From the NCBI GenBank assembly GCA_023957315.1, contig JAMLHE010000012.1, positions 34,967-98,966 of the forward strand: a stretch of 64,000 nt of DNA, read 5' to 3'. Below are positions 37,998 through 46,502 of the stretch, one piece after another; within the stretch, counting starts at the first letter, position 1; each line of letters opens with the position of its first letter. This DNA is from Candidatus Kapaibacterium sp. GTDB taxonomy: Bacteria > Bacteroidota > Ignavibacteria > Kapaibacteriales > UBA2268. A program made the position numbers and the translations under genes. The notes below the pieces were generated by a model. The model saw only the letters and a program-made list of their open reading frames with translations. It made no database searches and was not told the DNA's origin.

Positions 37998-38789
37998 TTA
38001 CTCAGTATCGTCCAATAATTTTCTGATATTCAGGCTTGGAACGTTCATCGGGGCGACTGAGCTATGGTCTTTGATGATTTGGGTTTGTTCGGCATCTGTC
38101 TTTTCATCATAATCAAATCTGATAAGCGTTTTCTCGCCACATTTGCAATAAACAACGATGTTTTCGATGTCACCCTCGGCAGAGCGAATAATTTCAATCG
38201 TCGAACTGTGGGTTTCGTCACCGAACGAGGTATCATCGCTTATCTCGACAAGTTTTTTCCTATCGTTGATATTTTCTTTTGGGATGAATTTTTTATCGAG
38301 CCCGTATTTATCCTTGCCGCTTAGCTTGGGTAATTGCAAAAAATCGTGGAAATGCTTGTTTAGATACTCGTTTCTTTCGCTTTGCTGTTCTTCACTTGAC
38401 TCCTCAAAATCAGCTTTTTTGATTTCCTCTGATTGAATATTCAAATATGTTTCCAATTCTTTGGAACTGATAATTTCCTTTTGCAAGGGCGAATTTTTCT
38501 TGATGACATTTGAAGGACTGTCGGGCGGCGTAAAAATATTGTTGACTTTTTTATAAATGCGATGTTGATCATTGATTTTTGCAGATGAACTAAGCATTTC
38601 ATTTACGTCGGATTTCTCAAAGAGTGGTTCGCTATCGGCTTGTTTGGAATCGTTCTTTTCCAATTCATCAAAAACGAAATTTTCTGATGATGAATCGTTG
38701 AATTCGTCATCTAATTCGTAAAAATCTATTTTTTTATCATCGGAAAGTGCCATTTTAATAAACCGTTGTTGATAATTTTCTTGAGACAT
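37998..38789 (-). CDS. Acidic hypothetical protein with CxC motif
   Basis: A 263-residue hydrophilic, acidic protein without signal peptide or membrane helix. The first ~150 residues are Ser/Asp/Glu/Lys-rich and probably disordered or coiled. The C-terminal part is more ordered, with 'NIVVYCKCGEKTLIRFDYDE', a CxC pair that could bind metal. No family was recognised. It is the last gene of a minus-strand set with a PorW-like lipoprotein, a histidine kinase and a sigma-54 response regulator (48 nt after the last), and its stop abuts clpS. A regulatory or scaffold role is possible. Confidence 0.55.
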   Translation of the reverse strand: MSQENYQQRFIKMALSDDKKIDFYELDDEFNDSSSENFVFDELEKNDSKQADSEPLFEKSDVNEMLSSSAKINDQHRIYKKVNNIFTPPDSPSNVIKKNSPLQKEIISSKELETYLNIQSEEIKKADFEESSEEQQSERNEYLNKHFHDFLQLPKLSGKDKYGLDKKFIPKENINDRKKLVEISDDTSFGDETHSSTIEIIRSAEGDIENIVVYCKCGEKTLIRFDYDEKTDAEQTQIIKDHSSVAPMNVPSLNIRKLLDDTE

Positions 38790-38837
38790 CTTTTCAAAAT
38801 CACGAATAATTTTGAAAAATGTTTAAAGAGCATACAG

Positions 38838-40262
38838 CTATTTTATTTCTTTGCCCGAAATATTGATGCCAAGCTGCTCAATTCTGTACCGCAGCTTCGC
38901 TCTTGAGATACCAAGCAACTTAGCCGCCTTAATCTGATTGCCGCCTGTGATTTTGAGTGTTTGAATCAATAAATCCTTCAAAACATTACCCATCGTAACA
39001 CCGGTTTCCGCAATTTTCAGAAAATGCTCGCCATCGTTAAGATATATTTCGGCTTGATTGGACGAAACTGTAACTGTGTGGTTAATCTTGATGAAACTTA
39101 ATGATTCCCGCGAGATAATTTCGTTTTGTTCGAGCAATACCACTCTTTCGATTACATTACGAAGCTCTCGGACGTTACCTTTCCAATAATATGTACGAAT
39201 CAAATTGACGGCATCGGGAGTGAAACCTTTGATGCTTTTGTTGAATTTTTTGTTGAATTCGGTTACAAAAGCAGTTGACAGCCTCATTATGTCTTCACCT
39301 CTGTCACGAAGTGGAGGAAGGTGCAAACGTGCAACATTTAACCTATAGAATAAATCTTCACGAAACTTTTCTTCTTCTACAAGCGTTTCCAAATCTTTAT
39401 TTGTAGATGCAATTACCCGTACATCCACGGAAATTTCTTTCGCTCCGCCAAGTCTGTAGAATCGCCTTTCTTGGAGAACTCTGAGCAACTTCACTTGGAG
39501 TTCCAAACTTAGCTCTGCAATTTCGTCCAACATGATAGTACCATGTTGGGCTTGTTCAAATTTTCCGGGTTTAATTTTTTCTGTGGCGCCTGTAAAAGCA
39601 CCTCTTTCGTAACCGAAGAGTTCATTTTCAGCTAATTCTCTCGGGATAGCACCACAATTTATTGTTACAAAGGGACCTTTTGCTCGTGGGGAATTTTCGT
39701 GAATGTATCTCGCCAATAATTCCTTGCCTGTGCCCGTTTCGCCTAAAATCAAGACTGTTGTATCGTCTGTAGCGGAAATAATTTTAGCCATTTCAAGTGC
39801 CTTTTTCATCTCGGGTGAATTGCCCAAAATTTCACTTGGCTGCTCTTTTTTCAACTGTTCCGAAAGCAAATTGACTTGTCGTCGTAAATCAAAATTTTTC
39901 AAGGAACGTTCGATTGAAACTTCTAATTGCTCCAAATCTAATGGTTTGACTATGAAATCTTCTGCTCCGAGCCTCATGGCACGAACTGCCATTTTAATGT
40001 CCGAAAAAGCCGTCATCATAATCACCGGCATATTATAGCCCTGCTTACGGAGTTGCTCCAAAATATCCAGTCCGTTAGCATGACCCAAGAATATATCTAA
40101 AAGGACTAAATCCGGCGATAAAAGATGCAACTCATCTAATCCGCGAACGGGGTCGGTAAAAGTTTCTACACGAGAGTATTTGGACGATAAAATGCTCCTT
40201 ATCGTTGTATTGACTAAAGGGTCATCTTCTATAACTACGATTGTGTAATTTTGTTTCGACAA
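38838..40262 (-). CDS. Sigma-54-dependent response regulator (NtrC family)
   Basis: A 474-residue transcription activator. It has a receiver domain (phospho-acceptor Asp56 in 'LVLLDIFLG') and an AAA+ domain with Walker A 'GETGTGK' (174-180). The sigma-54 contact loop is 'GAFTGA' (221-226), and Walker B lies in 'GTIMLDEIAELS'. The C-terminal Fis-type helix-turn-helix is 'NQIKAAKLLGISRAKLRYRI'. Phosphorylation would let it open sigma-54 promoters. The histidine kinase just upstream (83 nt) is its obvious partner. No sigma-54 promoter was confidently located in the window, so its targets are unknown. Confidence 0.95.
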   Translation of the reverse strand: MSKQNYTIVVIEDDPLVNTTIRSILSSKYSRVETFTDPVRGLDELHLLSPDLVLLDIFLGHANGLDILEQLRKQGYNMPVIMMTAFSDIKMAVRAMRLGAEDFIVKPLDLEQLEVSIERSLKNFDLRRQVNLLSEQLKKEQPSEILGNSPEMKKALEMAKIISATDDTTVLILGETGTGKELLARYIHENSPRAKGPFVTINCGAIPRELAENELFGYERGAFTGATEKIKPGKFEQAQHGTIMLDEIAELSLELQVKLLRVLQERRFYRLGGAKEISVDVRVIASTNKDLETLVEEEKFREDLFYRLNVARLHLPPLRDRGEDIMRLSTAFVTEFNKKFNKSIKGFTPDAVNLIRTYYWKGNVRELRNVIERVVLLEQNEIISRESLSFIKINHTVTVSSNQAEIYLNDGEHFLKIAETGVTMGNVLKDLLIQTLKITGGNQIKAAKLLGISRAKLRYRIEQLGINISGKEIK

Positions 40263-40345
40263 TTGTTTCCTTTGTTTTCATTTCGACTTATCACTCTAAA
40301 ATATAAAAACAAATTGATATTTCACAATTTTATTTTATTTTATTT

Positions 40346-41446
40346 TTATTTTCCACGCGGAATTGGCAGTTTTACATAGATAGTTGAGCCTTTGCCCAAG
40401 GTGCTTTCAACATCAATTACTCCGCTATGCTGGTGCATTATCCGTTGTGTAATGGGCAAACCGAGCCCTGTACCGTCAGGTTTGCGAGTAAAAAAGGGGT
40501 TGAAAATTTTCGGCAAATCTTCCGGCGGTATTCCTGCGCCATTATCGGTTACCGAAATTACTGCATATTCACCATCGCCCTTCCGTGAGCCATGTTCAAT
40601 ATAGGTCCTAATCTGTATCAAACCGTATTGGCTTACTGCGTCTGATGCATTCGTGATTAGATTTATCAATACTTGTTGAATTTGTTTGGCATCAAGCGGG
40701 ATTTTGGGCATCTTGTCTGCTAATTTCAATTCAATTTTGATTTCTTTGCGTTTCAACACTGAAGCAACAAGTTCCATCGAGGATGCTACAATAGTGTTTA
40801 TGCTCGAATCCTGAATATCGGGCAAGGCAGGTTTGGAAAAGTTCAGCGTAACTTCTACTATCCGCGCAATTCGTTCAACGCCTTGTAATGCCGTGCTTAT
40901 GTATTCGTATTCGGGAGTATCGGATTTGGTATTGCGTTTTAGTATTTGCAGATTTAGATTGATTGCAGCCAAAGGATTTCTGATTTCGTGAGTCACACCT
41001 GCGGAAAGTTGTCCAAGAAGGACAAGTTTGTCGGCTTGGACAAGTTTATCAGTCAATGCGTGCTGTTCACTAACGTCGCGTGCTATTGCCAAAATTAGTT
41101 CTTGATGTTCGTGATTCATGAAGCGGGCACTAACTTCGAGCATTATTGATTTTCCGGCTGAAACGTCAAGTGACATCTCACTTAGCACTATTGGAGAGGA
41201 TGATTTGTTGAGTAATTTGAAAATGCGTCTAAATTGGGGTAGAATTATACCAAGAATATCCTCTTTGGTCGAATCCAAGAGTTGTGCAGCATAATCATTT
41301 GCATCTAAAACGCACCATGTTTCGGGTTGGACAACAAATACAGCATCAGTTGCGTTATCGAAAAAGGATTTGTACCATGAAAGTTGCTTTTCGACTTGGT
41401 GATACAATTCCAACAATTCGGATTTTTTCAGTTTATTGATTTCCAT
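40346..41446 (-). CDS. Soluble PAS-domain sensor histidine kinase
   Basis: A 366-residue histidine kinase with no transmembrane segment, so it senses inside the cell. A PAS domain occupies about 15-125. The phospho-acceptor is His153 in 'GVTHEIRNPLAAINL'. The ATPase domain has the N box 'QVLINLITNASDAV', G1 'VTDNGAGIP' and 'FFTRKPDGTGLGLPITQRIM'. The response regulator gene follows 83 nt downstream and a PorW-like lipoprotein gene is 43 nt upstream, all in one direction. The signal is unknown. Confidence 0.93.
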   Translation of the reverse strand: MEINKLKKSELLELYHQVEKQLSWYKSFFDNATDAVFVVQPETWCVLDANDYAAQLLDSTKEDILGIILPQFRRIFKLLNKSSSPIVLSEMSLDVSAGKSIMLEVSARFMNHEHQELILAIARDVSEQHALTDKLVQADKLVLLGQLSAGVTHEIRNPLAAINLNLQILKRNTKSDTPEYEYISTALQGVERIARIVEVTLNFSKPALPDIQDSSINTIVASSMELVASVLKRKEIKIELKLADKMPKIPLDAKQIQQVLINLITNASDAVSQYGLIQIRTYIEHGSRKGDGEYAVISVTDNGAGIPPEDLPKIFNPFFTRKPDGTGLGLPITQRIMHQHSGVIDVESTLGKGSTIYVKLPIPRGK

Positions 41447-41489
41447 ATTCTATTTTTAATGATTTTGAAATTTCTAATAGATTTCAGCA

Positions 41490-43688
41490 TCATTCGGGAG
41501 GTTCAAATTTAATTACATTAGTTGTATCGGTCGGAGTTTCACCTTCTTCAGTTGGACTTAGCAATTCCATAGGAGACGTAGGCAGTTCGAAGTTTTTGAT
41601 TACTTCTAAAGGATTTTGGATAAGCCCTTCGGGATTGTTCAAAATGCTCCCCGGGTCTCTCATTATTTGCATCGGGTCTAAGCCTTTGCGTTCCGGTATA
41701 TCTAATTTTTGAGTAGGACGATTTTGCGGGTCTCTTCCTTTGACGGGCATAGGCACAGGGATTGGGTTTATAGCCTGCCGCTCTTTGAGCGAATCAGGTA
41801 TTTCTTCACCGCTGCTCAGAACTAATTTATACGATACCCCAAGCCTAACGTCTTCCGCATATTCCGTTAATGGATAGTTGTCTATCAATAATTTGTAATA
41901 GTACAATGCCGAATCTGCCAATTCAAAATGCTTCTCGAATATCCAACCGATGGTATATAATGATTTTGGTGCATATTTCGAGCTTGGGTAAAAAGCAAAA
42001 ACATTTGTAAATTGGTTGATTGCATATTTGAAATCGCGAACTCGCATCAGATTGACACCCGAAGAGTATAAATCTGCAACTGTGTCTATCACAAAGCTGT
42101 TTGTGTAACCCAACTGCAATTGTGCGTCTTTGCCGTATTCGGTTAGTGGGTGCGTTTCAACGATGACATCCAATAAGGAATCCGCCCTGAATGGGTCGCT
42201 CTCGCGTATTACTCTCGCATATGCATAAAGATACATTGCTGACCTGGACGAACTCAACGGAGCATTTTCAGCAGCATATTGATAATATGTGATGACTGAA
42301 TCAGGATTGTTTAATTCTTCGTGCACTCTGCCGAGTTTGAAATAATTATCACACAATTCCACTTCTAAGGAATCCGCCGGAACTTTGACAGAATCAGCCG
42401 CCGCTTCAGCAGCACTAATTTCTTTTGTCAATCTATTCACTTTGGTATGAGCCAAATCCCAATTATTCATCAATTCGAACATTCTGTCCGCAGTTCTGAA
42501 TACCGGTGTTCGCTTTACCTTAGCTTTGGCAAAATCTTGGCGAGCTTCTTTCCATTTATTATTATTGTAATTCAACACACCTTTTTCAAAGTGATGCGCT
42601 AACATCAATCCATTGCCCTGAAGTAGTGAATCTGCTAATTTTTCGGCTTGTACGAGTGGCATGCTTTCAAAATCAGTCGGTTTAAGAGGTGCCACATAAG
42701 TTGAATCATTATCACGCAAATGAGTCGCTACAGCCAATTGTGCAGCCGTGAATGCCTGCCATTCTTCATATTTCCCGTCATTGTATAGTCTATTCAACAA
42801 ATCGAATGACTCGTCAAATCTACCAAGTCTGGCTAAAGAGCCTGCACGGTATAGGTGAGCTTCAAATCTTTGCAAATAATTTGGACTGAAGTCCGCTACT
42901 TTTCGGAATGCTTCTTCCGAACGGACAAAGTCTCCCTTTCTGTAGAGCAAAGCTGCCATATCTAATTGCCAGCGAGCTTTCAGTGCGCCCTCTTCAGATT
43001 GGACAATAGCTTGACGATATGGTCTGAGAGCCTTCTCCAAGTCATTGTTCATCAAAGCTAATTCGGCTTCGATTCGGAATGCTTCCGAAAGTATGTCGTA
43101 TCGCTTCTTTTGCCAAGCAATATCAACGGTTCGGGATAGCATCAAGGCTCCGGCTTCATATTGACGTTGAATATGTAAATTTTTGGAATAAAGCAAATGT
43201 GCATCGGGGGAGAGTTCGCCATCTTGGAATTTATCTATCAATTCGCTGCATTTTACTTGCGAATTCAACCAATCCTCTTGATAAAAGAAAGTCTTTGCCA
43301 TTAGCCATAATGAACCTTCGATATAGCTTCCTCTTGGCTTATGAGCTAATATTTTTGACCCTTTGATTACAATCGAATCAAGTTTGATTCGGACGGGTTG
43401 GCGTTGTTGTTTGTTGATTATGAATTCTGTCAAAAAGGGCGGAGGTCCCATCGTATATTCTTCTTGAACGTAGAATTCCGGTTGTGGAACGAATATTCGG
43501 GGTTCGATGCGTTTTTTGTCTTCTTGGAAATCAAATTCGTCCTCACATTCCCACATCAACCGCTCCATGTTGTAGAAGGTGTTGTAGTAGGTGGTGAAGT
43601 CAGAAAAGTTCGATACCTTAGAGCACGATGCGATTAGAAGCACCATCATTAGTGCAAGAGGTATGTGCAGATATTGACGAATTTTCAT
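41490..43688 (-). CDS. TPR lipoprotein resembling PorW/SprE
   Basis: A 732-residue lipoprotein: signal and lipobox 'LMMVLLIASC', then 'FTTYYNTFYNMERLMWE'. A long run of tetratricopeptide-like helices follows ('YEAGALMLSRTVDIA', 'YRKGDFVRSEEAFRKVADF', 'YPSSKYAPKSLYTIGWIF'), ending in a Pro-rich tail. The lipoprotein/TPR plan with an early 'YYN..YN' segment resembles PorW/SprE, a periplasmic T9SS component, but the match is by pattern only. It begins a four-gene minus-strand set with a two-component system. An alternative is a BamD-like or generic TPR lipoprotein. Confidence 0.55.
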   Translation of the reverse strand: MKIRQYLHIPLALMMVLLIASCSKVSNFSDFTTYYNTFYNMERLMWECEDEFDFQEDKKRIEPRIFVPQPEFYVQEEYTMGPPPFLTEFIINKQQRQPVRIKLDSIVIKGSKILAHKPRGSYIEGSLWLMAKTFFYQEDWLNSQVKCSELIDKFQDGELSPDAHLLYSKNLHIQRQYEAGALMLSRTVDIAWQKKRYDILSEAFRIEAELALMNNDLEKALRPYRQAIVQSEEGALKARWQLDMAALLYRKGDFVRSEEAFRKVADFSPNYLQRFEAHLYRAGSLARLGRFDESFDLLNRLYNDGKYEEWQAFTAAQLAVATHLRDNDSTYVAPLKPTDFESMPLVQAEKLADSLLQGNGLMLAHHFEKGVLNYNNNKWKEARQDFAKAKVKRTPVFRTADRMFELMNNWDLAHTKVNRLTKEISAAEAAADSVKVPADSLEVELCDNYFKLGRVHEELNNPDSVITYYQYAAENAPLSSSRSAMYLYAYARVIRESDPFRADSLLDVIVETHPLTEYGKDAQLQLGYTNSFVIDTVADLYSSGVNLMRVRDFKYAINQFTNVFAFYPSSKYAPKSLYTIGWIFEKHFELADSALYYYKLLIDNYPLTEYAEDVRLGVSYKLVLSSGEEIPDSLKERQAINPIPVPMPVKGRDPQNRPTQKLDIPERKGLDPMQIMRDPGSILNNPEGLIQNPLEVIKNFELPTSPMELLSPTEEGETPTDTTNVIKFEPPE

Positions 43689-43814
43689 GTTTTATTTGTA
43701 TTCCTGAATAAGAACATTATTCAAATATATTAAAAGCATTACAAATCGAAAAACATTTTCCGATAAATGTATAAACGGATTAAGGAGGAGAATGTTTCTA
43801 TATGTCCGTTATTA

Positions 43815-43976
43815 TTACTGTCCAATGAGTTTTGTTTTGTTATCGGCAAGTTTTTGTTTGATATAGGCTTTCAATTCGTCAAAAGTCATATTCTGAGTTT
43901 CAGAACTAATTTTGGTCCTGATTTCCCTCATCATTTTTACAGCATCAAACTGTTTCTCTTTTTTAGTCGTTTCCAT
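43815..43976 (-). CDS. Small partner (putative antitoxin) of PIN-domain toxin
   Basis: A 53-residue ORF starting at ATG 43976 and overlapping the PIN gene stop by 14 nt in another frame. The product is charged and helical ('KEKQFDAVKMMREIRTKIS', 'MTFDELKAYIKQKLADNK'), like small antitoxin partners found beside such PIN proteins. No DNA-binding domain is evident at this length. Toxin-first order is less common than antitoxin-first. Function is inferred from overlap and composition. Confidence 0.65.
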   Translation of the reverse strand: METTKKEKQFDAVKMMREIRTKISSETQNMTFDELKAYIKQKLADNKTKLIGQ

Positions 43977-44427
43977 AATTTACTAAGTCTTTAGGGCTTC
44001 TAATTTCAATCATTGAATAACCAAGTCGTAAATTCACAGAATTGTAGCCCTTAATTCTGTCAAGATTTACTATATGTTTAAAATTCCAACTTGCTAAAAC
44101 ATCCACTTTATGAATGGTCGCTAAAGCTATATGACGGCAGTCTTCCAAACTTGTTACACCAACTACTTTTTTGTCAATATATGCATCCGCTAGTTTTATA
44201 GCTTCTTCGGTCAGTTCCACTCTTTGAAATTTATCTGCCGAGTATTTTAATAGGTGTTCTCTTACTATTTTTGGTGCGTTAATTAATTCAAGGTCAAGTA
44301 AGTCGGAAATCACAAAAATAATTTCTTTGTTGTCGAGTCGCTCAAATAGCTTTATGGTCGCCTCTTTGAATTCTTCGTCAAAGTAACCGCCAACTACTGA
44401 AGTGTCTATGTATATTCTCTGTTTCAT
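43963..44427 (-). CDS. PIN-domain ribonuclease (putative VapC-like toxin)
   Basis: A 154-residue PIN-domain protein, likely an Mg-dependent RNase of a type II toxin-antitoxin pair. Acidic residues expected at the active site are present: Asp8 ('IYIDTSVVGGYF'), Glu47 ('DLELINAP'), Asp96 ('SLEDCRHIALAT') and Asp109, followed by 'LASWNFKHIVN'. A 53-residue partner gene overlaps its 3' end. It stands apart from its neighbours and could be mobile. RNA target unknown. Confidence 0.85.
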   Translation of the reverse strand: MKQRIYIDTSVVGGYFDEEFKEATIKLFERLDNKEIIFVISDLLDLELINAPKIVREHLLKYSADKFQRVELTEEAIKLADAYIDKKVVGVTSLEDCRHIALATIHKVDVLASWNFKHIVNLDRIKGYNSVNLRLGYSMIEIRSPKDLVNYGND

Positions 44428-44547
44428 TTGTTTTCTGTCGTGTATTTTTGGGTTTTATTTTATATACCCAAAAATCCTGACCCGATTTCATTGCTTAGAA
44501 AAGAAATTTGGCGTCGTGTTTTCCCAAGAAAGAATTAGTTCGTTTTT

Positions 44548-45804
44548 TTAAATTTTAAAAAAGTTAAGATGAAATTGTTCATAATGCAAGAGATAGTATC
44601 CCTTTGGTAACGTAGAAATGTTTATCTCCTGATAGAATTCACCACCTAACATAACTTGTCCAAGAATATTTGTAATCGTAAATTTTCGTTGTCGCATCAC
44701 AATATCTGAAACTGTTATGATTTCACTTGCAGGATTTGGATAGATGCGAGGGGATATTTCACTTTTTTTTCTGAGTACTTCTTCTACATTTGATGGCAAT
44801 AGCACTCCACCTTCATTGTAAACTTCAAGAACATATTCATTGCCAGCAGCTTCATTTATATTAATTATCCATTTGTTATTATATTTATCAACTGATATTG
44901 AACGAACATCATTGGCTGTTAAGCCCGAATTTGAACTATTCAAGTTTGTCCAATTTTCACCATCGAATCTATATAATCCGCTGTAATAACTTCCTGTCCA
45001 TATTATATCATTACTGTCAATGGCAAGCGCTACAAATTGGTGGTCAGAAATTTCCGAATTATGCTTATCATAGATAGACCAGACATCCCCATCATAAATA
45101 ATCAATCCACCTAATGAATCGGATTGTCGAATTCCGGCAACAAACCACTTGTTTCCTTTAGAATCAATATCAATATCCCATGACCAATTGATACTTGTAA
45201 TACCTGTATTTTCACCGTTATAAGGGGTAAACTCACCATTATTAAACTTGGCAATTATGTATGGGGAATAATGATTTATTACCCAGATTGAACCGTCTTT
45301 ATCAATCGCCAAACGATAAATATATCCGTTGGTTTCAAGATGTTCAAAATGGTAAACCTCCCAATCAGTACCGTCATATTTTGCAAGTCCTTGTCTTGTA
45401 GCACACCAAATATTATTATTATTATCAACGGCTAAATCATAAACTCTGCTATCAGGAAGCCCCGAATTGCTTGAAGTAAAATTTTCAAGATTGCCATTTG
45501 AGTATTTGTAAATCCCATTGAATCTGGTTGACATCCAAATATTTTTCTCTTTATCATGTACAATGCCACTTACAGCAGAAATATGTGCTATTGTATCAAT
45601 TTCTAAGTTTTCTAAATTGATTCTAATAACTCTATTATAGTCCTCAGTCAAATATATACTATTGTCAATTGCTGTAATTTCATCCGGATCCAGTATATCA
45701 TGAAAATACATCCATTCAGGATTTTGGGACTTCATTTCCGGTGTGAATATAGATAAAAGACTTATCATGAAAATGATACAGATGTTTAGTATGCTTTTTT
45801 TCAT
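44548..45804 (-). CDS. Exported beta-propeller protein with T9SS sorting domain
   Basis: A 418-residue protein with a signal peptide ('LNICIIFMISLLSIFTPEM'). Its repeated blades are of the two-component-regulator-propeller type ('DNNNNIWCATRQGLAKYDG', 'SNDIIWTGSYYSGLYRFDG', 'YNNKWIIN'). The last ~75 residues form a T9SS type A sorting domain ('IYPNPASEIITVSD', 'ISTLPKGYYLLHYE', 'FFKI'). It is probably carried to the cell surface by T9SS. Binding partner unknown. It is a single gene between the toxin-antitoxin pair and the hydrogenase operon. Confidence 0.85.
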   Translation of the reverse strand: MKKSILNICIIFMISLLSIFTPEMKSQNPEWMYFHDILDPDEITAIDNSIYLTEDYNRVIRINLENLEIDTIAHISAVSGIVHDKEKNIWMSTRFNGIYKYSNGNLENFTSSNSGLPDSRVYDLAVDNNNNIWCATRQGLAKYDGTDWEVYHFEHLETNGYIYRLAIDKDGSIWVINHYSPYIIAKFNNGEFTPYNGENTGITSINWSWDIDIDSKGNKWFVAGIRQSDSLGGLIIYDGDVWSIYDKHNSEISDHQFVALAIDSNDIIWTGSYYSGLYRFDGENWTNLNSSNSGLTANDVRSISVDKYNNKWIININEAAGNEYVLEVYNEGGVLLPSNVEEVLRKKSEISPRIYPNPASEIITVSDIVMRQRKFTITNILGQVMLGGEFYQEINISTLPKGYYLLHYEQFHLNFFKI

Positions 45805-45953
45805 ATAAATACTCCCTAAAAAACTTTATAAAAATGTGGCACAATCCCAAACGGAATTTCCACTGTTCATACACTAAACACTATTCTATTTGTGTAAAGC
45901 CCTGTTTTTTAAACATAAATAATTTTTGCAAATCAACCAAATTTAAGCAAAAA

Positions 45954-45984
45954 AAAGCGGCTGCCCTTTTGGGACAGCCACTTT
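45954..45984 (-). terminator. Terminator of the hydrogenase operon (minus strand)
   Basis: GC-rich hairpin (GGCTG/CAGCC and GGG/CCC with a one-base bulge, tetraloop) followed on the minus strand by a run of T. It lies 21 nt after the hydC stop. Confidence 0.85.
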
Positions 45985-46004
45985 CACTAATTATAAATCC
46001 AAGT

Positions 46005-46502
46005 TTACACTCTCTCAGCTGCTTTGATTTCGTTCAATATCTGTGATACTTGTTGCGAAACGACGTTGCTGTAAACGCGGTCGTTGATTGTAACTACCGG
46101 AGCCAATGCACAAACACCGATACAACGAGTGCCTTCGAGCGAGAATAGCCCGTCTGAGGTTGTTTCGCCCATATCAATACCCAATTCGCTCTTGAAAGAT
46201 GTCAAGACGCTATCTGCACCTTTGACGAAACATGCTGTCCCCATGCAAACGGAAATGGCAAATTGCCCTCTCGGTTTGAGTCTGAAGTAATGGTAGAATG
46301 TTGCAACTCCGTAAACGTTGGCTGTTGGCACTTGCAATAGATGCGCTACTTCGTCCAAATGTATTTCCGACAAGAATCCGTAAATCCCTTGGACTTTGTG
46401 CAAAATTGCAATCAAATATGATTCGGGATGTTCTTTGACCAAACATTCGTTGATATAGTCAACGATTTCATCACTTAGCGTATATTTTTTATTTGTACAC
46501 AT
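46005..46502 (-). CDS. hydC: Trimeric [FeFe] hydrogenase gamma subunit (NuoE-like)
   Basis: A 165-residue thioredoxin-like [2Fe-2S] protein of the NuoE family. Four ligands are visible: Cys86 and Cys91 ('CMGTACFVKGAD'), Cys127 and Cys131 ('CIGVCALAP'). It passes electrons between the flavin subunit and the rest of the complex. It overlaps the hydA stop by one base (TAATG) and ends the operon hydB-hydA-hydC. It could be called nuoE from sequence alone; the adjacent H-cluster subunit makes the hydrogenase assignment. Confidence 0.92.
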   Translation of the reverse strand: MCTNKKYTLSDEIVDYINECLVKEHPESYLIAILHKVQGIYGFLSEIHLDEVAHLLQVPTANVYGVATFYHYFRLKPRGQFAISVCMGTACFVKGADSVLTSFKSELGIDMGETTSDGLFSLEGTRCIGVCALAPVVTINDRVYSNVVSQQVSQILNEIKAAERV

